The position numbers and the translations under genes are program-made. 15,836 nt of DNA from SLST01 sp046538735. Lineage in GTDB: Bacteria; Spirochaetota; Spirochaetia; DSM-27196; SLST01. Each line of letters opens with the position of its first letter. Position 1 is the stretch's first letter. A model generated the notes under the pieces. It was not told the DNA's origin. It made no database searches and was given only the letters and a program-made list of their open reading frames with translations. Location: the NCBI GenBank assembly GCA_046538735.1, contig JBKHII010000063.1:1-15836 (forward strand), given 5' to 3'. Of this stretch, positions 1-7,012 are shown piece by piece.

Positions 1-1
1 G

Positions 2-265
2 GCCCGAGCGGTCCTCTACGACGGATTCTCCGCCCTCGGAGGCACGCGCTTCGCCATCGTTGCCCAGGCGGTTCTCTTCTCGCTGTGGCATTTCAACGGC
101 TTCCCCGGCGGCGTGGTCGGGATCGTCATGGTATTCGTCTGGTCGCTCTTCCTCGGCACGATCAGGAGGACCTCCGGCGGTATGCTCGCGCCCATCGTTG
201 CCCACTTCTTCTGCGACGCAGCGATCGGGCTCATCCTTCTCTTCGTGCTCGTTCTCCCCGCGTAG
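2..265 (+). CDS. CPBP-family intramembrane metalloprotease, C-terminal part
   Basis: This frame is open from the window edge and ends at TAG 263-265, giving 87 residues of a 5'-truncated protein. It is strongly hydrophobic. It carries the C-terminal signature of the CPBP (CAAX protease / bacteriocin-processing, Abi) family: FSLWHF near residue 26, a Gly-rich membrane segment, and SGGMLAPIVAHFFCD near residues 58-72. The two His residues in these blocks belong to the expected metal site in the membrane. Family members cleave membrane-embedded substrates or serve in immunity and processing, and the substrate here cannot be told. The N-terminal half, including the EExxR motif, lies outside the window. 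A 9-bp hairpin follows the stop closely. Confidence 0.75.
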   Translation, partial: ARAVLYDGFSALGGTRFAIVAQAVLFSLWHFNGFPGGVVGIVMVFVWSLFLGTIRRTSGGMLAPIVAHFFCDAAIGLILLFVLVLPA

Positions 266-267
266 CC

Positions 268-290
268 GGTCTACGAGGAAATCGTAGGCC
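268..290 (+). terminator. Terminator-like hairpin after the CPBP gene
   Basis: GGTCTACGA (268-276) pairs with TCGTAGGCC (282-290) around a GGAAA loop: nine pairs including one G-U. It begins three bases after the CPBP stop codon. There is no T-run behind it, so it is not a classical intrinsic terminator. It may be a transcript-end hairpin or a weak terminator. Confidence 0.35.
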
Positions 291-683
291 TGATCTCCCT
301 GAGCTTCCGGATCCGCTCTTCCTGCGATCGCGACAATCGGGCTCGCCTCCTTGCCCATCGTCGCGACTTCATCTCGTCAACCCGAATCAGGTACGGTTCC
401 GGCTTCCCCGCGAGATCCGCGTTCTCGGTGAGCCCGTCCAGCGTCTCGTGCAGAGACGCGTGCTGATCCGGACGAGTCCTCTGCGCCTGCGACGTGTCGA
501 TTCTGATCTTCTGCCTGCGCGCAAAGACGGCGGCGAAGAGAGCCGCCATCGACCAAATGGGCTATTCCAGGACCCTTGCGTGCGAGGCTATCGTCCGTAC
601 GGACGACGTCCCCTGGCAACCGTGCGTGAGGTTGGGTTAGAATTGAGGCAGGACTTCCGCTTCCGCGGGCGAGGGAGGAGAAG
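291..683. other. Gene-poor gap upstream of the KaiC-like gene
   Basis: I see no convincing gene here. A minus-strand frame at 549-271 (92 codons) has fairly G/C-rich third positions in its first half, then loses that character around 365. It has no recognisable domain and no clear ribosome binding site. It could be a decayed gene end or chance in GC-rich DNA. The 3' part of the gap should hold the promoter of the KaiC-like gene and contains the palindrome at 591-606. Confidence 0.4.
591..606. promoter_or_regulatory. Perfect 16-bp palindrome, possible operator
   Basis: TCGTCCGTACGGACGA is perfectly self-complementary with no spacer. It lies 78 bases upstream of the GTG start of the KaiC-like gene and inside the gap before it. 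Uninterrupted palindromes of this size are typical of dimeric repressor sites, so an operator for the KaiC-like/kinase pair is a reasonable guess. No clear -35/-10 pair could be placed beside it, so the role is inferred. Confidence 0.4.
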
Positions 684-2159
684 GTGAGCACACAGCGCGA
701 GCGAGTGAGTTCCGGCATTCGCGGTCTGGACGAGATATTGGACGGAGGCTTTCCTGCCGGCCGAGTCTACCTGGTGCACGGTGACGCAGGAACGGGCAAG
801 ACCACACTCGGACTCCAGTTCTTGATGGCGGGCGCCGCGGCAGGAAAACGATGTCTCGGTATCACGCTCCTGCAGACGTTGGCCGAGCTCGAAGAGATCG
901 TTGCCTCGCACGGATGGACGCTGGACGGGATAGAGCTGACGGAGCTCCCGGAAGAAGTCCGCGACGCCGCTACGCAGGGCCAAACCGTCTTCGCTCCGGC
1001 GGACGTTGAGCTGACGGAGGTGACGGACGCGATCCGCGCGGCCGTGGAGCAACACCGGCCGGACTGCCTCTTCATCGATTCGCTGAGCGAGCTCGGTGTC
1101 CTCGTTGATACCGGTTATCAGCTCCGGAGGCAGTTGATCCAGATCAAGCGGATGCTGGACGAAACCGGCTGCACGACCATTCTCTCGGCCGGTCCGGCCG
1201 GCGATCTCGACACGGCGACGCTCGAGACGCTGGTGCACGGTGTGATCGGGCTCGAGATGAGTGCCCCGAGCTTCGGTCGACCGCGACGGCGCGTCCTCGT
1301 CTCGAAGGTGCGAGGCATGAGCTTCCAGGTCGGCTATCACGATGCCGCCATCAGGACCGGCGGTCTCGAGGTCTACCCTCGGATACGGAGCGGCATCGCT
1401 CGCGCGAACGGCGCGGTGAGCCGGATCGAGAGCGGCGTTGCGGAAATCGACGCGTTGCTTCGCGGCGGCCTCGACACCGGAACGACGTGTGTGATCTCGG
1501 GAACCACCGGAGCCGGGAAAAGCACGCTTGCTACTCTCTACGCGTACTCGGCCGCGAAACGGGGAATGAAGTCGGCGATCTTCTGCTTCGATGAGCGACC
1601 GGAGACCTTCGTCCGCCGAGCGAAGGGGCTCGGGATGCCCGTGGACTCGTACCTGGACGACGGCACGATCGTGCTCAGTCAAATCAGCGTGGGTGCGGTC
1701 TCGCCGGGGCAGTTCGCCACGATGATTCGAGACGCCGTGGAGACCCAGAACGTGGGGATCGTCGTTATCGACAGCCTGAGCGGGTATCTCCAGTCGATGC
1801 CCGGCGAGCAGGCGCTCGTGACACAGCTGCACGAGCTGCTGAGCTATCTTTCGTCGTTACGAGTGCTGACCCTCATGGTTGTTGCGACGCACGGTCTGTT
1901 CGGCGAGAGCGAGTCGCCGATTGACGTGAGCTACATTGCGGACACCGTGATCGTCTTGAGGCACTTCGAGGCTCGGGGCGAGGTCCGTCGATGTATTGCA
2001 GTCATGAAGAAGCGGTTTGGCGATCACGAACGAACCATTCGTGAGGTTCTGCTCGGCGGCGATGGGATTTGCGTGGGTGATCCGCTCACGTCCTTTAGTG
2101 GCGTGTTAACCGGCCTTCCTCGCTACGAGGGTGAAGAACGAAGGCTTATGGGTTCCTGA
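684..2159 (+). CDS. Double-domain KaiC-like RecA-fold ATPase
   Basis: This is a 491-residue protein with two tandem KaiC/RadA-type ATPase domains. Domain 1 has Walker A GDAGTGKT (33-40) and Walker B LFID (129-132). Domain 2 has Walker A GTTGAGKS (273-280) and Walker B VVID (360-363). The C-terminal block ADTVIVLRHFEARGE (419-433) matches the KaiC CII end. Against cyanobacterial KaiC, the catalytic Glu pair of CI falls at Leu-Gln (TLLQT, 61-65), the CII pair reads Asp-Glu (FDER, 302-305), and the Ser431/Thr432 autophosphorylation pair falls at Ser416-Tyr417. The GTG start is chosen because GGAGG (674-678) sits five bases upstream. No kaiA or kaiB is visible. The stop overlaps the start of a hybrid kinase, so the two products probably act together. 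It is a KaiC homologue of the non-cyanobacterial signalling type; a clock role is unproven. Confidence 0.9.
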   Translation: MSTQRERVSSGIRGLDEILDGGFPAGRVYLVHGDAGTGKTTLGLQFLMAGAAAGKRCLGITLLQTLAELEEIVASHGWTLDGIELTELPEEVRDAATQGQTVFAPADVELTEVTDAIRAAVEQHRPDCLFIDSLSELGVLVDTGYQLRRQLIQIKRMLDETGCTTILSAGPAGDLDTATLETLVHGVIGLEMSAPSFGRPRRRVLVSKVRGMSFQVGYHDAAIRTGGLEVYPRIRSGIARANGAVSRIESGVAEIDALLRGGLDTGTTCVISGTTGAGKSTLATLYAYSAAKRGMKSAIFCFDERPETFVRRAKGLGMPVDSYLDDGTIVLSQISVGAVSPGQFATMIRDAVETQNVGIVVIDSLSGYLQSMPGEQALVTQLHELLSYLSSLRVLTLMVVATHGLFGESESPIDVSYIADTVIVLRHFEARGEVRRCIAVMKKRFGDHERTIREVLLGGDGICVGDPLTSFSGVLTGLPRYEGEERRLMGS

Positions 2160-3730
2160 TGATGAGCGATCCGGCCCTCACCGTCGTGGTCCTCGCTCCG
2201 ACCGGCCGCGACGCCGAGCTGATGTGCGAGCTCGCGGTGCGCGAAGGCGAATCCTGTTCGCCCGTGGACTCCGTGGACGAGGTCATTGAGGTGATCGGGG
2301 ACGACTTCCGGGCCGGGGTCGTAATCCTTGCCGAAGAGGGGGTGAGCTCGGACGAAGCGGCCTCGTTTGCGGCCTATCTCGAGCGGCAGCCCAAGTGGTC
2401 GGAGCTGCCGGTGATCCTTCTCGGAGCCGGTCCCCGGACACCTGCATCGTTCGGAGCACTGCTCGAGCGCCGTGAAAGCGACCTGCTACGGCGTCCACTC
2501 CAGTCCTCGACCATGGCGGCCGCGATTCGATCCGCGGTTGAGAACCGCCGACGGCAGTACGAGATCAGGGATCTCGTCCACGAGGCAGACCAGCTCAACG
2601 AGCGCTTGAGACAACGGGCTCATCAACTCCGGCGCTTGTCGCTTCAGCTTGCCGAAGCCGAAGAACGCGAGCGACGACGTCTCGCCGTCTACGTTCACGA
2701 CGATCTGCAGCAGATCCTCGCGGGAGTGATGTTCCACCTGGACGTGACCGAGCGGAGACTCGGTGACCGCGAAGCTGCCGCGCAGGGTCTGGAGACCGTC
2801 CGGGAGCTTGTGTCGAGTGCGATCGAAGGTACACGTGACCTCTCGCAGGAGCTGAGCCCCACGGCGCTTCGCCGCAGCGGCCTGACCGCCGCGCTCGAAT
2901 GGCTCGCTGCTCACATGCAGAAGCTCAACGGCCTCGAGGTTGACGTGGACGTCTCGGTCGAGCACGAACCCCGCGACGCGAGCACCGCGACGTTCCTCTT
3001 TCGTGCCGCGCAGGAGCTCTTGCTCAACGTGGTCAAACACGCCGAATCGGACCGCGCCGTGATCGCGCTGCGCAACCGCGGCGAGCGGCTGGAGCTTACG
3101 ATCCGCGACTATGGCGCGGGCTTCGATCCGGAGGCCGTCCAGTCGGCCGAGGAAACCGGCAGCTTCGGTCTGTTCAGCATTCGCGAGCGTGCCGAGCTCC
3201 TCGGCGGAGTGTTGGAGATCGAGAGCGAGTCGGGGAAGGGCTCTGCCGTCCATCTCTTCGTTCCCGAGCCGAGCTCCACGCACGTTCCCGAGGACGGTGA
3301 AAGCGAGGAAATGGTCGAGGAGGAGGCTGCGAGAGACGGCGTGAGATCTGCGCGCCGCGGCTCGCGGGTGCGCGTCGTGCTCGTTGACGATCACGTGGTC
3401 GTGCGAAGCGGATTGCGGTTGGTGCTCACGGAGCACCCGGAGATCGAGGTTGTGGACGAGCTCGGGGACGGGCGCAAAGCGGTAGAGGCCGCCGATACCA
3501 TCCAGCCGGACCTCATGCTCATGGACGTTGCGATGCCCAACATGGACGGGATCGAAGCGACGCGCCTCATCAAGCAGCGCCATCCGGAAATCCGGATCAT
3601 CGGCCTCTCGATGTTCAACGACCCGGACACCGCAGCGAAGATGCTCGAGGCGGGCGCCGACCTCTATCTCCACAAGGCGGGCCCGAGCGAGGAGCTCGTC
3701 TCTGCGATTCTCTCTCGCGACGGCGGGTAG
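2159..3730 (+). CDS. Hybrid histidine kinase: degenerate REC - HisKA_3 - HATPase_c - REC
   Basis: This 523-residue cytoplasmic hybrid kinase has no membrane segment. Residues 6-125 resemble a receiver fold but lack the acidic pocket and phospho-Asp (VVILAEE at 54-60), so this is a pseudo-receiver. A coiled segment (130-172) leads to the NarL/DesK-type H-box with His180 in YVHDDLQQ. The ATPase domain has an N-box ending at Asn290, DYGAGF (317-322), and a Gly-rich box near 334-337. Residues 403-520 form a complete receiver: Asp410/Asp411, phospho-acceptor Asp456 in LMDVAMP, Ser484 and Lys506. No LuxR-type DNA-binding domain follows, so output must go through another protein or the kinase itself. 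Its ATG overlaps the upstream stop by one base (TGATG); a second ATG at 2162 is also possible. Tight coupling to the KaiC-like gene suggests the ATPase controls or is modified by this kinase. Confidence 0.88.
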   Translation: MMSDPALTVVVLAPTGRDAELMCELAVREGESCSPVDSVDEVIEVIGDDFRAGVVILAEEGVSSDEAASFAAYLERQPKWSELPVILLGAGPRTPASFGALLERRESDLLRRPLQSSTMAAAIRSAVENRRRQYEIRDLVHEADQLNERLRQRAHQLRRLSLQLAEAEERERRRLAVYVHDDLQQILAGVMFHLDVTERRLGDREAAAQGLETVRELVSSAIEGTRDLSQELSPTALRRSGLTAALEWLAAHMQKLNGLEVDVDVSVEHEPRDASTATFLFRAAQELLLNVVKHAESDRAVIALRNRGERLELTIRDYGAGFDPEAVQSAEETGSFGLFSIRERAELLGGVLEIESESGKGSAVHLFVPEPSSTHVPEDGESEEMVEEEAARDGVRSARRGSRVRVVLVDDHVVVRSGLRLVLTEHPEIEVVDELGDGRKAVEAADTIQPDLMLMDVAMPNMDGIEATRLIKQRHPEIRIIGLSMFNDPDTAAKMLEAGADLYLHKAGPSEELVSAILSRDGG

Positions 3731-3741
3731 CGACCGGGCGC

Positions 3742-4524
3742 CTAGTGGGAGCCGGACTCCGCGTACGCCACGAAGAATAGCCGCTTGAAGGGAAAGAGCA
3801 CGCGACCGTTTCGCTGTGCCGGATACGCTTCGCGGACGACTTCCACCACCTCCGAAGCAAAAGCGTCCCGCTCGTCGTCCGAGTAGAGCCGTTCGAGGAA
3901 GGGCCGCATCCCGGTGCTCCGGATCATGTCCACGATCGCTTCGTGCGACTCCATCTCGTGCGCGTACCACGTCTGCCACGTCACGATCCTGGCCGCGCGA
4001 TCGGCGAGCAGATCGTAGTAGCGGTGCATGTCCAGATGCGTGAGATCCGCGTCGCAGTCGCGCATTCGGTCGCGCCATCGAGGCCGCCGCGACGTCGCCG
4101 TCACCGCGGCGCTCACGGGCATGTCAAAGTAGAGCGGCACCTGAACCGCGAGCGCCCCGCCGGGATTCACGATCGCGAGCAGTCGCGGTATCAACTCGTC
4201 GTGATCGGGAATCCACTGAATCACCGCGTTGCTGAAGACGAGGTCGAACTGCGGCTCAGGCGCGAGATCGCGGGCGCCGGCAAGGAGCCAGGTCGCGTCC
4301 GGATACGCCGTGCGCGCCCGTTCGATCATCTCCGGGGAGTTGTCGATGCCCGTGATGCGCGCTTCCGGCCATCGTTGCCGGAGCACATTCGTGCTGTTCC
4401 CTGGTCCGCAGCCGATGTCCACGATCGAGGCGGGCACGGAGAGCTCGATCCGGTTCACGAGATCGATCGACGGTTGGGTGCGTTCGCTGCCGAATCTGAG
4501 GTAGTGCTCGGGATTCCACGCCAT
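3742..4524 (-). CDS. tam: Trans-aconitate 2-methyltransferase
   Basis: This SAM-dependent methyltransferase of about 260 residues should methylate trans-aconitate, a spontaneous product of cis-aconitate that inhibits aconitase. The N-terminus MAWNPEHYLRFGSER matches Tam proteins. The SAM loop VDIGCGPGNST (35-45) is followed by ARITGID, with Asp61 expected to contact the ribose, and by SNAVIQWIPDH (98-108). The C-terminal ESHEAIVDMIRSTGMRPFL (192-210) and the GRVLFPFKRLFFVA end also match. An in-frame ATG at 4551 would add nine residues, but the family N-terminus begins at 4524, so I prefer that start; neither has a strong ribosome binding site. It converges on the hybrid kinase with an 11-base gap and diverges from the hydrogenase operon. 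The substrate is inferred from family resemblance to E. coli Tam. Confidence 0.85.
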   Translation of the reverse strand: MAWNPEHYLRFGSERTQPSIDLVNRIELSVPASIVDIGCGPGNSTNVLRQRWPEARITGIDNSPEMIERARTAYPDATWLLAGARDLAPEPQFDLVFSNAVIQWIPDHDELIPRLLAIVNPGGALAVQVPLYFDMPVSAAVTATSRRPRWRDRMRDCDADLTHLDMHRYYDLLADRAARIVTWQTWYAHEMESHEAIVDMIRSTGMRPFLERLYSDDERDAFASEVVEVVREAYPAQRNGRVLFPFKRLFFVAYAESGSH

Positions 4525-4841
4525 GCCCGCAGCATACCGAATCTCCGGCATCCCCGGAAGCGTGGGCTTGTGTGCGTCAGCAATCCCGGTACCAGGCTAT
4601 GGGCATCTGCGTCCAACCGGCCGAGCGCCTCTTTCGCGCGTCCGTCACTGGTGCTATCATTATCGATAGACACGGAGAGATTCCGGGGGATCCCGGAATC
4701 GATCGGCAACCCCCGCGAGGGGCTGGTGGCGCCGGGCTCCCGGCGACGGACGATTTGCTCCACACCACCGCTGCACCATCGCCCGCCGCCTTCCGAACCG
4801 CATCCTCGGGTCCGGCCACCGGGTGGGAGAGAGGTGCACCC
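4525..4841. other. Divergent intergenic region between tam and the hydrogenase operon
   Basis: This stretch separates two divergent starts and must hold both promoters. An A/T-rich island near 4655-4670 (TATCAT at 4655-4660) is a plausible -10 area for the + strand operon, though no matching -35 is obvious. The downstream half (4651-4841) is rich in perfect inverted repeats, listed separately. A longer in-frame CBS reading frame starts at 4572, but its first 90 codons have no domain and read through the hairpins, so I treat it as non-coding. Confidence 0.5.
4651..4841 (+). promoter_or_regulatory. Structured leader of the CBS-hydrogenase operon
   Basis: Consecutive hairpins can form on the + strand. 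CTATC/GATAG (4654-4658/4665-4669) extends with GTG/CAC past one bulged A. GATTCCGGG/CCCGGAATC (4679-4687/4692-4700) closes a GGAT loop. CCCC/GGGG (4711-4714/4719-4722) closes a GCGA loop. CGCCGG/CCGGCG (4730-4735/4740-4745) follows. GGGTG/CACCC (4821-4825/4837-4841) places the GGAGAGAGG ribosome binding site in its loop, directly before the ATG. An alternative CCAC/GTGG pairing (4816-4819/4823-4826) would break that last hairpin. This looks like a cis-regulatory RNA leader, but it fits no riboswitch class I could name, and some hairpins are expected by chance in DNA this GC-rich. Confidence 0.4.
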
Positions 4842-5279
4842 ATGGAAGAACTGAGAGACATCCTCGATGAGAAGGGCCGACGCGTCTGGTCGGTCAGACC
4901 GGACGACACGGTCTATCGCGCGCTCGAGGTCATGGCGGAGGCGAACATTGGAGCGCTGGTGGTCTTGACCGATTCCGGAGAGCTCGTCGGCGTCGTGTCC
5001 GAGCGGGATATCGCGCGACACGGCGTCTCGCACAAGGCCGATCTCTTCGATCTACCGGTTCGCGAGATCATGTCACGCCGCATCCGCTCGGCGCCCGCCG
5101 CGATGAGCATCGATACGTGCATGGCGTTGATGACCGCCGAGCGGGTTCGGCACGTTCCGGTGTTCGAAGGCGAGCGGCTGGACGGCATCGTTTCCATCGG
5201 TGACGTGGTGAAGGCGATGGTGCACGAGAAGGACATCGTGATCGAGCAACTCGAGCACTACATCTCGAGCAGTCTGTAG
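4842..5279 (+). CDS. Two-CBS-domain regulatory protein
   Basis: This 145-residue soluble protein consists almost entirely of a CBS pair (Bateman module). CBS1 spans about residues 12-66 and ends in GVVSERD (50-56). CBS2 spans about 72-130 and ends in GIVSIGD (115-121). These Gly-x-x-Ser-x-x-Asp motifs normally contact the ribose of AMP, ATP or related nucleotides. A short helical tail follows. The ATG at 4842 is chosen because the domain starts there and GGAGAGAGG lies just upstream. The gene is first in the hydrogenase operon, with nine bases between its stop and the NuoE-like start, so it is plausibly an adenylate- or redox-sensing modulator of the hydrogenase. Stand-alone CBS proteins are common and often annotated only by domain, so the partner is inferred. 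Confidence 0.85.
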   Translation: MEELRDILDEKGRRVWSVRPDDTVYRALEVMAEANIGALVVLTDSGELVGVVSERDIARHGVSHKADLFDLPVREIMSRRIRSAPAAMSIDTCMALMTAERVRHVPVFEGERLDGIVSIGDVVKAMVHEKDIVIEQLEHYISSSL

Positions 5280-5288
5280 GAAAGCGAC

Positions 5289-5762
5289 ATGGCTACCGCG
5301 GAACCCTGGAGAGCGTTCCCGCCGCGTCGCGAAAACATCATCAAGATGCTGCACGCCGCGCAGGTAGACGCGGGCGATGCGTCGCACGTGTCCGACCGGC
5401 AACTCGCGCGGATCGCCGAGTACGTGGGCATACCGCTCGCGGAGGCGGCGGGCGTTGCGACCTTCTACCAGCGTTTCTCGCGTCGGCCTCGTGGACGGCA
5501 CGTTGTGCGCGTCTGCGATTCGCTTTCGTGCAGGATACGGAGATCGCTGTCCGTCTACTCGAGGCTTCGGGAGCTACTCGGGATTGGGCGGGACGAGACG
5601 ACTCCGGACGGCATGTTCACGCTCGAGATCGTGAACTGCCTCGGGAGCTGCGACACTGCGCCCAATCTGATGATCGACGACCGGCTCTACGAGCACGTCA
5701 CGGCCGAATCCGTTGAGGCGATCCTCGCCGAAGCTGCCGTGGCGGAAGGAGCCGCCCCATGA
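5289..5762 (+). CDS. hydC: NuoE-like [2Fe-2S] subunit of NAD(H)-linked [FeFe] hydrogenase (HydC/HndA type)
   Basis: This 157-residue protein is of the NuoE / 24-kDa family, the usual length. An N-terminal helical bundle (15-65) includes the family stretch GVATFYQRF (55-63). A thioredoxin-like domain carries the [2Fe-2S] ligands Cys76, Cys81, Cys117 and Cys121 in the Cx4C...Cx3C arrangement (VCDSLSC; NCLGSCDTAPNL). In HydABC enzymes this subunit carries one cluster next to the flavin subunit. The start has a short purine-rich stretch (AGGAAAG) overlapping the end of the CBS gene. The stop overlaps the hydB start by four bases (ATGA), so translation is probably coupled. A respiratory complex I role is excluded by the adjacent [FeFe] hydrogenase and absence of other nuo genes. 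Confidence 0.9.
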   Translation: MATAEPWRAFPPRRENIIKMLHAAQVDAGDASHVSDRQLARIAEYVGIPLAEAAGVATFYQRFSRRPRGRHVVRVCDSLSCRIRRSLSVYSRLRELLGIGRDETTPDGMFTLEIVNCLGSCDTAPNLMIDDRLYEHVTAESVEAILAEAAVAEGAAP

Positions 5763-7012
5763 AGCAGACGACTCACTTCACGCGCTTCGCTCTGATCGAC
5801 CCACACGACCTTGATGCCTACCTCGCCGAGGGCGGGTTTGCCGGCCTCCGAGTGGCGTTGGAGGGACGTCCCGCCGCTACGGTGCGGGCCGTGCGCGACG
5901 CGAAGCTCGCCGGCCGCGGAGGTGCAGGGTTCGACGCGGGCACCAAGTGGTCGACCGTCGCGTCCAACAAGGAACCGTTCGTCGTCTGCAACGCGGACGA
6001 AGGCGAGCCCGGTACGTTCAAGGACCGCTATCTGCTGCGCACGGCGCCGTTTCTCGTACTCGAGGGGCTCATTATCGCCGGTTACGCGGTCGGCGCTCAC
6101 ACGGGATACGTCTACGTGCGCGGCGAGTATCCGGAGGTGATCGCGAGTCTCGATGCGCTCGTCGCTCGGCTTCACGAGGAGGGCTACTTGGGCGCGGACG
6201 TGCTCGGGAGCGGATTCTCGTTCAACGTTGAGATCATGCGCGGCGGCGGGTCGTACGTCGTGGGCGACGAAACCGCGCTCCTGAGCTCGCTCATGGGCGA
6301 GCGTGGATACCCGCTCGCGAAGCCGCCCTTTCCAACGCAGCGCGGTTTGTGGGGCGAGCCCACGGTCATCAACAACGTGGAGACGCTCGCCTGCGTGCCG
6401 CTGATCCTTGCCAACGGCTCCGACTGGTTCGCGGGCATCGGTGCGCCGGCGTGTCCCGGAATGAAGCTCTACAGCGTCAGCGGTCACGTTGAGCGACCCG
6501 GTGTCTACGAGTTCCCCATGGGAACGACGCTCGCGGAGATTCTGGAAGCGGCCGGTGGCGTGACCGGAGATCTGAAGGCGGTCCAGATCGGAGGGACCGC
6601 GGGACCGGTGTACGACTCGGCGGCGCTCGAGTACCCGCTCGACTTCGTTTCCATGCGCAACCGAGGTGGGAGTCTCGGCTCCGGTGCGATCGTGGTGATG
6701 AACACGAGCGTCTCCATGGTTCACGCGCTCGAGGTTTCCATGCGGTTCTTTTCGGAAGAGTCGTGCGGACAGTGCTTCGCCTGCAGATACGGAACGCGCC
6801 AGCTCGAGTACATGGCGAACCGCATCGCAGCGGGCGAGGGCAAGCCTGAGTATCCGCGGCTCATGCGCGAGACCGCGGAGGCGATGTACGACGCCGCGTT
6901 CTGTCCGTTCGGGCAGTCGATACGGCTCACGCTCACGACGCTGCTGGACGCGTTCGGAGACGAGATTTCCGCGTCCATGGCGGAACAGCGCTACATGAAG
7001 GAGGTCGTCTGA
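5759..7012 (+). CDS. hydB: NuoF-like flavin/NAD(H) subunit of [FeFe] hydrogenase (HydB type), short form
   Basis: This 417-residue subunit is the NAD(H)-oxidising or reducing part of the hydrogenase. The FMN-binding motif GRGGAGF (52-58) is followed by CNADEGEPGTFKDR (77-90), the NADH-site block, and INNVETLA (204-211). The C-terminal [4Fe-4S] ligands are Cys336, Cys339, Cys342 and Cys382 (SCGQCFACRYGT; CPFGQS). The protein corresponds to the plain NuoF core. It lacks both the N-terminal [2Fe-2S] thioredoxin-like extension and the C-terminal 2[4Fe-4S] ferredoxin module known in HydB of Thermotoga maritima and HndC of Desulfovibrio. The coding region is intact: it ends at a stop overlapping the hydA ATG by one base, so this is not a truncation artefact. 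The reading is that electrons pass NADH-FMN-Fe-S to HydA, with flavin-based bifurcation uncertain. Confidence 0.9.
   Translation: MKQTTHFTRFALIDPHDLDAYLAEGGFAGLRVALEGRPAATVRAVRDAKLAGRGGAGFDAGTKWSTVASNKEPFVVCNADEGEPGTFKDRYLLRTAPFLVLEGLIIAGYAVGAHTGYVYVRGEYPEVIASLDALVARLHEEGYLGADVLGSGFSFNVEIMRGGGSYVVGDETALLSSLMGERGYPLAKPPFPTQRGLWGEPTVINNVETLACVPLILANGSDWFAGIGAPACPGMKLYSVSGHVERPGVYEFPMGTTLAEILEAAGGVTGDLKAVQIGGTAGPVYDSAALEYPLDFVSMRNRGGSLGSGAIVVMNTSVSMVHALEVSMRFFSEESCGQCFACRYGTRQLEYMANRIAAGEGKPEYPRLMRETAEAMYDAAFCPFGQSIRLTLTTLLDAFGDEISASMAEQRYMKEVV

Noticed and set aside
2486..4078. Long minus-strand open frame opposite the hybrid kinase
   Set aside because: It is composed of the antisense of a well-supported kinase and has no recognisable domain; such frames are expected in GC-rich DNA.
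4674..4745. Glycine riboswitch suggested by GGAGAGA
   Set aside because: The conserved CCGAAGG and CTCTCAGG blocks are absent.
4572..4841. A 90-codon N-terminal extension of the CBS protein
   Set aside because: No domain, poor codon character and several strong inverted repeats; the ATG at 4842 has its own ribosome binding site and matches the domain start.
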